Shown one piece after another: positions 37,152 to 45,678 of a stretch of DNA of 64,000 nucleotides. Numbering within the stretch: the first letter of the stretch is position 1; the number at the start of each line of letters is the position of its first letter. The position numbers and the translations under genes are program-made. This DNA is from Puteibacter caeruleilacunae (GTDB lineage Bacteria > Bacteroidota > Bacteroidia > Bacteroidales > Prolixibacteraceae). Below the pieces are notes generated by a model that worked only from the letters and a program-made list of their open reading frames with translations, did not search any database and was not told where the DNA came from. The stretch lies in the NCBI GenBank assembly GCA_005217565.1, contig SJCO01000013.1, forward strand, positions 209,166 to 273,165. The letters run 5' to 3'.

Positions 37152-37181
37152 CTTCCCCGTTAGGAAATTCTAATGGGGGAG
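37152..37181 (+). terminator. Terminator-like hairpin after the ATPase/TOPRIM pair
   Basis: CTTCCCCGTTAG pairs with CTAATGGGGGAG (one G-T pair), eight bases after the stop codon. It is followed by an AT-rich tail. Confidence 0.7.
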
Positions 37182-37303
37182 ATAATTTAAGCTTGAATAA
37201 TCACTTAACCACTTAATTGAAAATTCTGGAATAAAACGGACAGGATTGGCAACAAGAGATGGGACAGTTAGTTAAGTCATGCTGTCATATTTGATTAATT
37301 AAT

Positions 37304-37441
37304 TTATTCTACTGATTTGATTTTAATACTCAATACCTTCTTTTGATAGGTTACATCAAATGTATCCATCCATTGATCTTTTGCATTTGTGCTCACTATT
37401 AAGAATCCAAATAGTAATGCCATAATTGTTCTTCTTATCAT
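37304..37441 (-). CDS. Small ORF with signal-peptide-like start
   Basis: 45 codons from an ATG at 37441. The start MIRRTIMALLFGFLIVSTNA looks like a complete signal peptide, and the remaining 25 residues are mixed. No good ribosome-binding site is seen. It could be a small secreted protein or the 5' remnant of a larger gene. It sits between two accessory genes on the same strand as the zinc-ribbon gene. Confidence 0.35.
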   Translation of the reverse strand: MIRRTIMALLFGFLIVSTNAKDQWMDTFDVTYQKKVLSIKIKSVE

Positions 37442-37506
37442 TCAAGGTCTTATTAAATGCATATTTTTACACATATCTTATAAGAACCTTAAATTCACAA
37501 ATAAAA

Positions 37507-38202
37507 CTATTTACAATATACTCGTCTGAGCATAATATCAATCAACTCAAATCCATCCAATATTTTTTCATGCGAAATCTCATCCTTATGCCTTTTTGAA
37601 AAAAGTGCGATAATTTGTCCCCAATAATCCTTTAGCCAATTACTCTTAAAAGAAACGCTCCGATAACTCTCCTTGACATCGCCCCATTCTCCTTCCTTCT
37701 GTAATCCCATATCTGAAAGTATTTCATCAACAATAACCCTTTGATAGTATAAGCAACTATAAAAGTCTGACCAATAAGAACGATTTAAGTATATTATCAA
37801 CTGCTCGAACTTATAGTCGTATTCGTTACGATGTGGCAACACAACAGGTGAAGGATCGAAATGTTCAACATTGTATCGAGGGAAATATTTAATAATTTTT
37901 TTACCATTATTTATTCCACCTTCTGAACGCATAAAATTACGCATTCCTTTGACAGTAAAAATATATTCACACTTTCGACATTCCATCATCGCTATAAAAA
38001 CACGTTCCTTCTCTGGATAAATCTCTGTTAAATCCTCATTACTTTCAGATCTCCATCTCACAGTACATGAAAGTCCTGTTTCTCTCTCTAATATTTGATC
38101 ACCTAGAAACAAGGTATCATCTTTACAGCAAGGACAAATAAGATTTTCATTTGTTCCAGCCTGTATATGCGGGGCCTCCCAAAATTTTCGATTAAAGTTC
38201 AT
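37507..38202 (-). CDS. Zinc-ribbon protein of unknown function (DUF4145-like layout)
   Basis: 231 residues. Two Cys pairs, CPCC (about residues 24-27) and CRKC (about 74-77), look like one zinc ribbon. A mostly helical second half follows (CLYYQRVIVDEILSDMG, then KILDGFELIDIMLRRVY). This N-terminal ribbon plus helical bundle resembles DUF4145 proteins, which often accompany restriction and other defence genes. The assignment is by layout only. It is convergent with the ATPase/TOPRIM pair. Confidence 0.5.
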   Translation of the reverse strand: MNFNRKFWEAPHIQAGTNENLICPCCKDDTLFLGDQILERETGLSCTVRWRSESNEDLTEIYPEKERVFIAMMECRKCEYIFTVKGMRNFMRSEGGINNGKKIIKYFPRYNVEHFDPSPVVLPHRNEYDYKFEQLIIYLNRSYWSDFYSCLYYQRVIVDEILSDMGLQKEGEWGDVKESYRSVSFKSNWLKDYWGQIIALFSKRHKDEISHEKILDGFELIDIMLRRVYCK

Positions 38203-38248
38203 TTTTATTTAAAATTTACGACACTAAGCCCAAATTTAGTATTTCCCA

Positions 38249-38419
38249 TTACCTTTTTGCTTTATCCTTTGTTGTTCTAGCTACTGTTCCATTTTTTTTG
38301 CTAGCAAATCCCAGCATTTTAGCAACTTGATGTTTTGACCTCTTAATTACATTCATATTATCATCAACACTAAGATACATTTCTGCTAATTCTCTAATCT
38401 GCCCTAATGTTCTGACAGG
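38249..38419 (-). pseudogene. C-terminal remnant of an unknown gene
   Basis: The minus strand reads an uninterrupted 56 codons without a proper start, ending KAKR and TAA at 38249. It includes LGQIRELAEMYLSVDDN and KRSKHQVAKMLGFAS. The composition is protein-like and the open frame is not explained by a neighbour, so this is probably the tail of a lost gene. The family is not recognised. Confidence 0.4.
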
Positions 38420-38531
38420 TTAAAGATAAAAATAAGCTTGATGATAACAATGCGATGTTGATAACTCGGAGAGTTATTCTGGTTATCAATATTGATATGT
38501 GTAATCCAGTACATTTTTCCCAGATTTCATT

Positions 38532-39112
38532 CTATGCAACTTTATAAATTTCTGCAGAAAAGCAATGGTCAATTGAGCTATACTTCCTTTCAATGTTGTA
38601 AAACTTCAAAATATTCTCTGACTCCTTTATAAAACTCATTCCCCGTCTTATAGGTCTTAATTATGAATATCTACGTTCATCATGATACGCCAGAGTCAAT
38701 CAATAAAGATATTACCTGCGGCTCTACCTTTCCCGACCACACTAGTGATCACATCATTTTGGCAAGATATAAAATGAGTTCTCATTAAAAACAGATTCCC
38801 TTGATATGTATTAATGAACTCTGGCTTTCCATATTTAGAACCAACCTCTGTTTGATTGTATCACGACATCATTCTTCTTCCATTGTATTTGAAAATGACC
38901 ATCCAACGACAAATCGACTATACATATCAATAATCGCAACCTGAAACATATAGCCCAATTTTCATGAGAATATTTGTGATATCGATAGCCAAACCGGATT
39001 CTTTCAATTAATCTCTAATTTTCTTAGCAAATATGGATACGTTTTATGCTCTTTATTGGCCTTTCAAGTGTTTGGACTTAGAACAATAGCGTGGATATTG
39101 AGCAAGCGATAA
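38532..39112 (-). pseudogene. Decayed IS3-family transposase (integrase-core half)
   Basis: Reading the minus strand across several frames recovers IS3-type OrfB landmarks in order. YRLLNIHAIVLSPNT and KANKEHKTYPYLLRKLEIN come first, then the core VAIIDMYSRFVVGWSFSNTMEEE (first catalytic Asp in IDMYSR). Next are the eroded KTYKTGNEFYKGVREYFE and finally YNIERKYSSIDHCFSAEIY. In-frame stops and shifts are frequent, so it is dead. The N-terminal part is missing: at about 39113 the sequence switches abruptly to a fragment of the potassium-channel gene. No intact terminal inverted repeats were found. Confidence 0.75.
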
Positions 39113-39390
39113 AGCCGCTCTATACCTAAGTACAAATTGCAGATAGGTACTAATCCTTTTAAATAGCCTAAAGATTATAAACAACCTGAACCTAGGAAAA
39201 GGAAAAATAATTTTAAATGAAATTACCACCATCAAATCGGTGATAAACAAGAATATTTCTTTGTCCTCAATATCAACACCATCATTCGAAATCATAAATT
39301 CTTTGTCGTAGCGTTAGATTAAGAATAATATCAAAAAAAAAATACACCTATTACTCCCTTGATCAAGCAAGAAGTCGGTATTGGATTTAA
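39113..39390 (-). pseudogene. Partial duplicate of the potassium-channel gene
   Basis: About 280 bases are clearly homologous to 45008-45300 inside the intact channel gene at 44127. The minus strand still encodes FLFITDLMVVISFKIIFPFP and FRLFKRISTYLQFVLRYR, matching FLLITDLMAVIPFEIIFPFP and FRLFKIVSTYLQLVLRYR of the intact copy. The fragment joins the IS3 remnant directly, and indels disrupt the rest. The remaining bases to the next gene (39391-39434) show nothing. Confidence 0.8.
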
Positions 39391-39434
39391 ATGAAGGTGA
39401 ATCAACTTAAACAAAGGATTTACTTTTCAAAAAA

Positions 39435-39476
39435 ACTGCGTAATAACATGTTACTGAAAGCATGTTATCACGCAGT
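39435..39476 (-). terminator. Terminator of the XRE-HA operon
   Basis: A 16-bp stem (39435-39450 with 39461-39476, one mismatch) has a 10-base loop. On the minus strand it is followed by TTTTT. It lies about 50 bases after the 416-residue gene. Confidence 0.85.
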
Positions 39477-39524
39477 CTGTTTAGATACCCTATGGATAAG
39501 ACACCTATAGGAATGAATTATTGA

Positions 39525-40775
39525 TTAATATCCAAAAATGACCGAGGGGACTCCATCTGGCGACTCAATTTTATTATCCGTAAAAAAGTTAATCATCTTC
39601 AGTAAGTTGATTTGCTTCTGAGTTAAATCTTTTCGGTTCTTCTGTACACAAACCCAAGCACCCAGTGATGGGTGAGTTTTACTCCTCTTAACCACATAAC
39701 TGGTACCAAACTCTCTTTTATAAGCCCTCAACTCTTTATAGCGAGTCATCCAGTGTCGATCACTCATCACTCTGGCAGATATCTTCTTCGCATCATTGCC
39801 AGGATCCCAGATAAAGCCAATCCTGTCAAGCTTACGCTTACGCTCTTTCGACAATGTTGCTCTATCTCTACGCTGAACCACAACAAATAACTGTAACTCC
39901 TTCCTGGCACCAAGAACCTTACAAACATGCAAATGACCATGCTGTTTCTTATACTCAACCAATTCAGTAAACATTTCCTGCCAGTGATTTAAGGTTTTAT
40001 GTCGCATTTCAACACCTAGCTTCTTCAGCTTTTGTAATTTCTCAACCTCCAGTTTACCCTCCCAATAAAGTCTTCGCTGACGCATCACCCACATATAGAA
40101 TCGGTGATCACAATTCTTGTTACGACCGCGGTCACTAAGGTTTAGATGACCATGATTTAATTTAAAATTGATCAATTCCCCAAACATCTCATCCCAGTCG
40201 CAACGATCAACCAGACTATAGCGAAAACCTATTAAATCAAGAAGATCCATCCTATCGGGTTCAAGCGTTCCTTTTCGCGCTATTTTTCGTAAGTCATAAA
40301 CCCAGGAACCTAAGACTTTATAGCTTTTATATTGAGCAGGAACATCAACATGTCCATTTCTTCGTTTGAAATCAACCAATAACAGAAACCTCGACATCCA
40401 ACGCCGCTCAACATAGGTCGTCATATCATGAGTTAACTTGTAATACCGAACGGCTCGGTCAATTTCATCCTCTTCTTCAGCACTCAAATGATAAGATGAA
40501 TCCACAGGGGTATCCTCACAAAACATGAGGTCAACATCCAATATGGCCTCCATCTTCGAAATAGCACTTAAGGTCAGGTTATTCCGACCGCTTACCCATT
40601 CGTAAACATGCAAGATATCCTCCACCATCATCTCTGCAAACTCCTCAACCGACCATCCATTCTTGACCAACAAATAGCGCACTCTGTGAGCTATAGTCTC
40701 TGATATTTTTTGAAACTCTTTTTCAACAGAAGCGCTCGACACTACAGCGCTCTGTTCTTGTATATCGCTCTTCAT
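39525..40775 (-). CDS. XRE-HTH protein with four helicase-associated (HA) repeats
   Basis: 416 residues. The N-terminal XRE-like helix-turn-helix spans about residues 30-85 (NGWSVEEFAEMMVEDILHVYEW). It is followed by four HA-type repeats, each with a W/FxxxL-FK-x-x-x-GH start and an LDxIGF end: about 125-190 (VDFKRRNGHVDVPAQYKS, LLDLIGFRYS), 195-260 (LINFKLNHGHLNL), 265-335 (LVEYKKQHGHLHV, LDRIGFIWDPGND) and 340-400 (LRAYKREFGTSYVV, LGAWVCVQKNR). HA domains normally sit behind superfamily II helicases and bind nucleic acid; no helicase is present here. It is the second gene of a pair with a shorter paralogue, four bases apart. A DNA- or RNA-binding regulatory role is inferred. Confidence 0.72.
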   Translation of the reverse strand: MKSDIQEQSAVVSSASVEKEFQKISETIAHRVRYLLVKNGWSVEEFAEMMVEDILHVYEWVSGRNNLTLSAISKMEAILDVDLMFCEDTPVDSSYHLSAEEEDEIDRAVRYYKLTHDMTTYVERRWMSRFLLLVDFKRRNGHVDVPAQYKSYKVLGSWVYDLRKIARKGTLEPDRMDLLDLIGFRYSLVDRCDWDEMFGELINFKLNHGHLNLSDRGRNKNCDHRFYMWVMRQRRLYWEGKLEVEKLQKLKKLGVEMRHKTLNHWQEMFTELVEYKKQHGHLHVCKVLGARKELQLFVVVQRRDRATLSKERKRKLDRIGFIWDPGNDAKKISARVMSDRHWMTRYKELRAYKREFGTSYVVKRSKTHPSLGAWVCVQKNRKDLTQKQINLLKMINFFTDNKIESPDGVPSVIFGY

Positions 40776-40779
40776 CTGT

Positions 40780-41610
40780 TTAATTCTTATTATTTTTTCG
40801 CCCCATCAACCGCTCATTATCATCAAAGAAATCAATTGCCTTCAGCAACTCAATTTGTTCCTCTGTTAGATCAATTCTGGCTCTTTGTTTTGCAACCCAA
40901 TTCCCTAGTGATGCATGAGTTTCACTGAGTGTCGAAACATAACTGACACCAAACTCCTTTTTATATGCTTTCAATTCCTCATAATGAGTCAACCAGATCT
41001 TCATGGACAGCTGCTTTCCGGCACATTTTCTTCCCTCATTACCAGGTTCCCAAATAAAACCAATCAGATCAAGCAACGCTATACGCTCTTTAGACATGGC
41101 ATTCTCTTTCCTCGCGGTTCGTTGCTTCCAGACAAAAGCAATCAAATCCTGATTTCTATCGATAACGTTGGTAAATAACAAGTGCCCATATTTCTTTTTA
41201 AACTCGACCATCGAAAGGTATCTCGATATCCAACGCTGTTCCCGACGTCCGGTCATATCATATTTCTTTTTGTAGGCCTTAATACCACGGGTAATTTTCT
41301 TCTCTGTGGAGGGATCTAGAAGCCCTGAAGGTATTTTGCGTGCAGAAACACAACGGATAAGGTTAACCTCTAATGTAGCACTCATTTTGGCAATATCCCC
41401 AATGGTAAGATCCGTAGCACCACTGAGACATTCATCCATATAAGAGACTTTTTCTCCCATCATTTCAGCAAACTGACCAACAGTCAGCCCTTTCTGGGCC
41501 AGGATATAGTAAACATGATTGACAATTTCCTGTGATTTAGATTGAAAATCCCGTTGGATAATGTGTTTAAATTGCTCCTCGTCAATTTCTATAATATTAT
41601 TCTCACTCAT
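40780..41610 (-). CDS. XRE-HTH protein with two HA repeats, paralogue of the next gene
   Basis: 276 residues, built like its neighbour but without the middle repeats. The XRE-like HTH spans about residues 25-80 (KGLTVGQFAEMMGEKVSYMDE). Two HA-type repeats follow: about 125-195 (MVEFKKKYGHLLFTN, LLDLIGFIWEPGNEGRK) and 200-262 (LKAYKKEFGVSYVSTLSETH, LGNWVAKQRAR, LLKAIDFFDDN). The phrases IGFIWEPGNEGRK here and IGFIWDPGNDAKK in the neighbour show that the last two repeats are directly related. It is the first gene of the minus-strand pair. The function is unknown. Confidence 0.72.
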   Translation of the reverse strand: MSENNIIEIDEEQFKHIIQRDFQSKSQEIVNHVYYILAQKGLTVGQFAEMMGEKVSYMDECLSGATDLTIGDIAKMSATLEVNLIRCVSARKIPSGLLDPSTEKKITRGIKAYKKKYDMTGRREQRWISRYLSMVEFKKKYGHLLFTNVIDRNQDLIAFVWKQRTARKENAMSKERIALLDLIGFIWEPGNEGRKCAGKQLSMKIWLTHYEELKAYKKEFGVSYVSTLSETHASLGNWVAKQRARIDLTEEQIELLKAIDFFDDNERLMGRKNNKN

Positions 41611-41673
41611 AATAATTGTAGCTTGAAGTCATAGTTGTATACTATCCGAAGCTGAATAGCATTAAACGACTTC

Positions 41674-41681
41674 CAAAATTA
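41674..41681 (-). promoter_or_regulatory. -7 box TAATTTTG for the XRE-HA operon
   Basis: The minus strand reads TAATTTTG, an exact TAnnTTTG, 64 bases before the 276-residue gene. A clear -33 element is not visible. Confidence 0.45.
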
Positions 41682-41844
41682 TCAATAAGAATTTTTATTC
41701 GGAATAATTTCATGAGATATTTCTCGATGAAAATTAACAATTATAGGATGAACACTATCGGCTAAGCCCAGCAATAGCCTACAATTAACAATATTGGTTA
41801 TGATTGCAATAGCCAATAGTGTATGTAGGAGATATTTCCAGTGG

Positions 41845-41877
41845 ACGTATACAATTTCAAATAAAAGTGTATATTTG
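41845..41877 (+). promoter_or_regulatory. Promoter TTTC-N21-TATATTTG for the RNHCP/rsgA operon
   Basis: TTTC (41845-41848) and TATATTTG (41870-41877) are spaced as in Bacteroidota housekeeping promoters. They lie about 200 bases before the RNHCP gene in a 433-base spacer (41611-42043) that otherwise holds no gene. Confidence 0.5.
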
Positions 41878-42073
41878 CGGCACTAAAACTATTTGATGAG
41901 TAAGAATATACTGGTTCGTGTTAAGTAAATAATCATCGTCAACGTGACTTTGATTATTCCATTTGTACTCTGACAAATTCTTGTCGGGGATATTTCTATA
42001 TAAGTATACTAAGTATTTATGTTGGTGAAGTTGCTATACTCAAATGGCAGCTATACTTAACGCACAAACAATG

Positions 42074-42478
42074 TCACGAAATAAGATAATTCACGAGAAT
42101 CCGATGGAGTCATTTATCTGTGCCTCTTGCGGAAAAGCTGTTCCTCCTGTAGAGTTCGGAGGAAAACAAAGAAACCACTGTCCTCACTGTCTATGTAGTT
42201 TACATGTGGACATAACACCTGGCGACCGGAGAGCTAGTTGCAGGGGAATAATGAAGCCAATTAGCATTCACGTACAAAAAAATAAAGAATGGTCGATCGT
42301 TCATCGTTGTTCAAAGTGCAACATGATCAGGCTAAACCGAATCGCTGCTGATGATAATGAGTTGCTACTATATACCATGGCTGCAGAGCCACTGCTTTGT
42401 CTGCCATTTCCACCGAAAACAATGATTTCAACATTACAAAAATTAAGCATGGAGAAAGGAGGAGAAGATGTATACTAA
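42074..42478 (+). CDS. RNHCP-domain zinc-ribbon protein
   Basis: 134 residues from the ATG at 42074; a start 30 bases upstream adds ten residues without family support. The domain is named for the motif seen here, RNHCPHCLCSLHVD, followed by PGDRRASCRGIMKPI. Cys pairs at FICASCGK, NHCPHC and HRCSKCN probably bind zinc. The biochemical role is unknown, and RNHCP is often next to or fused with ribosome-associated GTPase genes. Its last 11 bases overlap the start of rsgA, so the two are translationally coupled. Confidence 0.88.
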   Translation, partial: SRNKIIHENPMESFICASCGKAVPPVEFGGKQRNHCPHCLCSLHVDITPGDRRASCRGIMKPISIHVQKNKEWSIVHRCSKCNMIRLNRIAADDNELLLYTMAAEPLLCLPFPPKTMISTLQKLSMEKGGEDVY

Positions 42479-43492
42479 GATCAAAAAAGGACGCATTGTT
42501 GAAAAACAATACAACACGTACAAGGTACAGATCGAGTCGAACATAGAGAATGCCAAACTGAAAGGGAAGTATTTTCAAACGATACAGGATAAAAGTGGAT
42601 ATCCGTGTGTAGGTGATTGGGTTGAGCTTAACGAATACAATGGACTCATCCGCATTGAAAAGATCCTGAAACGAAGAACGCAGATCAGTAGAAAATGGGC
42701 AGGTAATGCTACCGAAGAGCAGATCATTGCTGCGAACGTTGATTACGTGGTGATTGTTTTAGGGTTGGATGGAGGACGAAACTATTCCGACCGCCACTGG
42801 AAAGACTAACCACAGTTGCATGGAATAGTGGTGCTACTCCCTTGATTGTATTAAACAAAGCAGACCTGAATGATGAAGCTGAATATGTTAGATATCAGGC
42901 CGAAGCAATTGCTCCAGGAGTTGATGTATTTGTAACTAGTGTGAAGGATGAAACCGGGATTGCAACACTCTCAGGTTATCTATCGGATGGCAAAGTAGGT
43001 GCGTTTATCGGCCCATCTGGTGTTGGCAAATCAACACTTACAAACTTATTACTGAAAAAGGAAGTTCAAAAGACCAATGAAGTCAAGCGAAAAGATAAGC
43101 GGGGACGGTGCACCACTACCACATCCTATCTGTTTGAATTGGAAAGTGGTGGTTACCTTATTGATTCACCTGGTCTGCGAGAAGTTCATGCGTGGGCAGA
43201 GGAAGATGACCTTGATAATACCTTCAGTGAGATTGCTGAACTGGCACAACATTGCAAGTACCGGGATTGCAAGCACGAAGGAGAGCCAGGTTGTGCTGTT
43301 CAGGCTGAATTGGAGAAAGGTTTTATTAGTCCGGAGCGATACGACAGCTATCTTCATTTAAAGAAAGAGCTTGCGTTTCTTAACCGACGCAAAGCGGAGA
43401 AAAACAGCAACGTAGAGAGACAATACGAAAAGCAGTTTAGTAAAATGGTTAAGCGAGAAATGAGCAAGAAGCAAAATTTGCGGAATTATTAA
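42468..43492 (+). pseudogene. rsgA: Ribosome small subunit-dependent GTPase A, broken by a single-base frameshift
   Basis: RsgA (YjeQ) helps mature the 30S subunit. The first segment (42468-42809) carries the OB-fold (GDWVELNEYNGLIRIEKIL) and stops early. From about 42795 the match continues in another frame with LERLTTVAWNSGATPLIVLNKAD (G4 NKAD), GPSGVGKSTLTNLL (G1) and DSPGLREVHAW (G3). It then carries the zinc site CKYRDCKHEGEPGC and runs to 43492. One base appears to be missing between 42794 and 42795 (GACCGC|CACTGG, expected GACCGC-GCACTGG), so this is a frameshift mutation or a sequencing error. All motifs are otherwise intact, which argues for a recent event or an error. Confidence 0.9.
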
Positions 43493-43500
43493 AAGATACA

Positions 43501-44034
43501 ATGATGATTACAGAAAGTAAAAAACAAGAAATCCAGGAGTTGCATTTACAGGCTTTTGGAAAAGAAGAAGGACCACTTATTCATGGTTTGGTTGGTGATA
43601 TGTTGGCAGAACAAGAGACGATTTCGATCAATATTGAGAAAGAAGACAAGATCGTTGGAAACGTGCTTTTCACCCCATTTAAACTAAACGAGCATCCAGA
43701 CAAAAAGTGCTATTTGCTTGCACCCATAGCAGTTTCACCAGAACTTCACGGAAAAGGATTGGGAAAAGACCTAATTGAAAAAGGTGTAAAGCATTTAATA
43801 TCGCTTGATGTGGATGCGATATTTGTATTGGGTTATCCTCAATATTATGGGAGGAGAGGTTTCTACCCTACTTACGTTGTTTTGCCTTACCAAACTGAGG
43901 TAATGCGTATTGATGCCTGGAAAATGAGAGAATTAAAACCGGGATCAATGGCCGAAGTTGGCGGTACATCAGTAGCATGTAATGCTATTATGAAACCTGA
44001 GTTCTGGGATCTAAACTATGAACCTGGAGCTTAA
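43501..44034 (+). CDS. GNAT-family N-acetyltransferase (YhbS-like)
   Basis: 177 residues with the YhbS-type layout: LAPIAVSPELHGKGLGKDLIEKG holds the acetyl-CoA loop, and FVLGYPQYYGRRGFYPT is the following signature. The C-terminus ends EFWDLNYEPGA. The substrate is unknown. It starts nine bases after rsgA and is closed by a terminator, so it is probably the third gene of the RNHCP-rsgA operon. Confidence 0.9.
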   Translation: MMITESKKQEIQELHLQAFGKEEGPLIHGLVGDMLAEQETISINIEKEDKIVGNVLFTPFKLNEHPDKKCYLLAPIAVSPELHGKGLGKDLIEKGVKHLISLDVDAIFVLGYPQYYGRRGFYPTYVVLPYQTEVMRIDAWKMRELKPGSMAEVGGTSVACNAIMKPEFWDLNYEPGA

Positions 44035-44058
44035 TCCAACAATCTGAATGAAATTCAC

Positions 44059-44093
44059 ATACCCCAGCTGACAAATTGCCTCAGTTGGGGTAT
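44059..44093 (+). terminator. Terminator after the acetyltransferase gene
   Basis: ATACCCCAGCTGA pairs with TCAGTTGGGGTAT (one G-T pair) around a 9-base loop and is followed by TTTATTT. It lies 25 bases after the stop codon and 34 bases before the convergent channel gene. Confidence 0.9.
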
Positions 44094-44126
44094 TTTATTT
44101 CCCCTGATTTCAAATTAATCTACACC

Positions 44127-45398
44127 TTAATCATTACTATACCTGCTTACCCGTTCTTCAACTGTAGCTCTAATTTTATTCCTTATTTCAGGATATTTAT
44201 TGATTACATTATCGAACGATTTTTTATCCAAAGAATAAACATCACAATAGGATAGAGCTTTTATGGTAGCGCTCCTGTTTTCATTTTTAAACAAAGCGAT
44301 CTCGCCAAAATAATCGCCCGGTTTCAATAATGTCAGTTCTCTTTCTTCGTCGGCTGTTAATGTTACCAACTCTCCGCCTACCACAAAAAACATCTGTTCC
44401 CCAATATCTCCTGCCTTAAAAATATAATCGTCGGGTGTAAGAAAAATAGGACGCAACAACAAAGCAATTTCTCTTTTTAAAGCATCTGAAGCATCCTTAA
44501 ATATTGGAACCTTATTTATTACATCATGTTTTAAACAAAGCGCCACTTCTGTTCTCAATCCTTCAGGCAAACTCTGCAAGAAATATGTCTCATCATATCC
44601 CAGTCTTTTCTTCCACATAAACCGATAGAACTTTATAATTCTGCTACTTAAATCAGGAGATATATTTCTATAGTGCATCAGCGAAGCTAAACTGTCAATG
44701 CTATCTTCATACCTTGCTCTGGCCGGATCACGTTGCATCAAACGACTGGCTACTGCACCAATCATAAACGTAAATACTCCATACCCAAACAACTGCACAC
44801 AGATCGCATATATCTTTTGAGGATTAGTAACCGGTGTCAAATCACCATAACCAACTGTTGTAATAGTTGTAACTGTCCAATACAATGCATTGGTATAATC
44901 AGTTATAAAATCAACAGGAGTTTGATCTACCTGCAAACCATGCCACCCACAAGCAAGTCCATTAATCATCAAAATCAACCAGAAAGAAGAATAAATCAGC
45001 GTAAAAATCCCTCTATACCTAAGGACAAGCTGCAGATAGGTACTAACTATTTTAAATAACCTAAATATCTTAAACAACCTCAACAAGCTGAATCCGGGAA
45101 AAGGAAAAATAATTTCAAATGGAATCACTGCCATCAAATCGGTAATCAACAAGAATCGATGCAGATTTCTTTGTCCTTCAATCTCAATGCTATCGCTCGA
45201 CTTCCTAAACCTTTGTAGTCGTAATAGATTAATAATAAAATCGATTAAGAATACCCCAATTACTCCCCATGTTGAGAAAGAAGAAATAGGATTTATCGTA
45301 AAAGACAGTTTTATTGGAGTAGTAACGGCCACATAAATAGTAACCATGAATACTACAAGATTCCAAGCTGTGTGTAATTTATTGTATTGTGAAGACAT
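44127..45398 (-). CDS. Cyclic-nucleotide-gated potassium channel
   Basis: 424 residues from the ATG at 45398. The frame is open further upstream to a TTG at 45509, adding 37 residues of uncertain value. Six membrane segments lie in about residues 12-230, with a pore helix and selectivity filter TTITTVGYGDLTP. The fourth segment is arginine/lysine-bearing (LLRLFKIFRLFKIVSTY). The C-terminal cyclic-nucleotide-binding domain spans about 300-410 (LKPGDYFGEIALFKNENRSATIKALSYC), including the phosphate-binding Gly-Glu and Arg. It resembles the bacterial CNG/HCN-like channels. A fragment of the same gene lies at 39113-39390. Confidence 0.88.
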   Translation of the reverse strand: MSSQYNKLHTAWNLVVFMVTIYVAVTTPIKLSFTINPISSFSTWGVIGVFLIDFIINLLRLQRFRKSSDSIEIEGQRNLHRFLLITDLMAVIPFEIIFPFPGFSLLRLFKIFRLFKIVSTYLQLVLRYRGIFTLIYSSFWLILMINGLACGWHGLQVDQTPVDFITDYTNALYWTVTTITTVGYGDLTPVTNPQKIYAICVQLFGYGVFTFMIGAVASRLMQRDPARARYEDSIDSLASLMHYRNISPDLSSRIIKFYRFMWKKRLGYDETYFLQSLPEGLRTEVALCLKHDVINKVPIFKDASDALKREIALLLRPIFLTPDDYIFKAGDIGEQMFFVVGGELVTLTADEERELTLLKPGDYFGEIALFKNENRSATIKALSYCDVYSLDKKSFDNVINKYPEIRNKIRATVEERVSRYSND

Positions 45399-45678
45399 TC
45401 TATCGAGTTCAAAAATTCTAAACTTTAAGGCAACAAATCCCAGAAAAGAAACATGGGCTTTGTGTTCGATAAAAATACGAAAAAAACTGACACTGCTAGT
45501 TTCGAGCAAATATTGGAACTTGATCCCATACGCATTTACTAAGGACCAGTACCGATGAACCTCAAAACAATAAGCTTTAGCAAATCACGAATCTTTATCT
45601 ATTGATAACCAAGATGATTAAAGCATGAAATGGTAATTTAGATACGACTTATAACAAGGAATAAGAATTATAGTTAAA

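Noticed and set aside
39053..39295. 80-codon minus-strand ORF resembling a channel segment
   Set aside because: It is a fragment of a duplicated channel gene running into IS3 debris, so it is listed as a pseudogene and not a gene.
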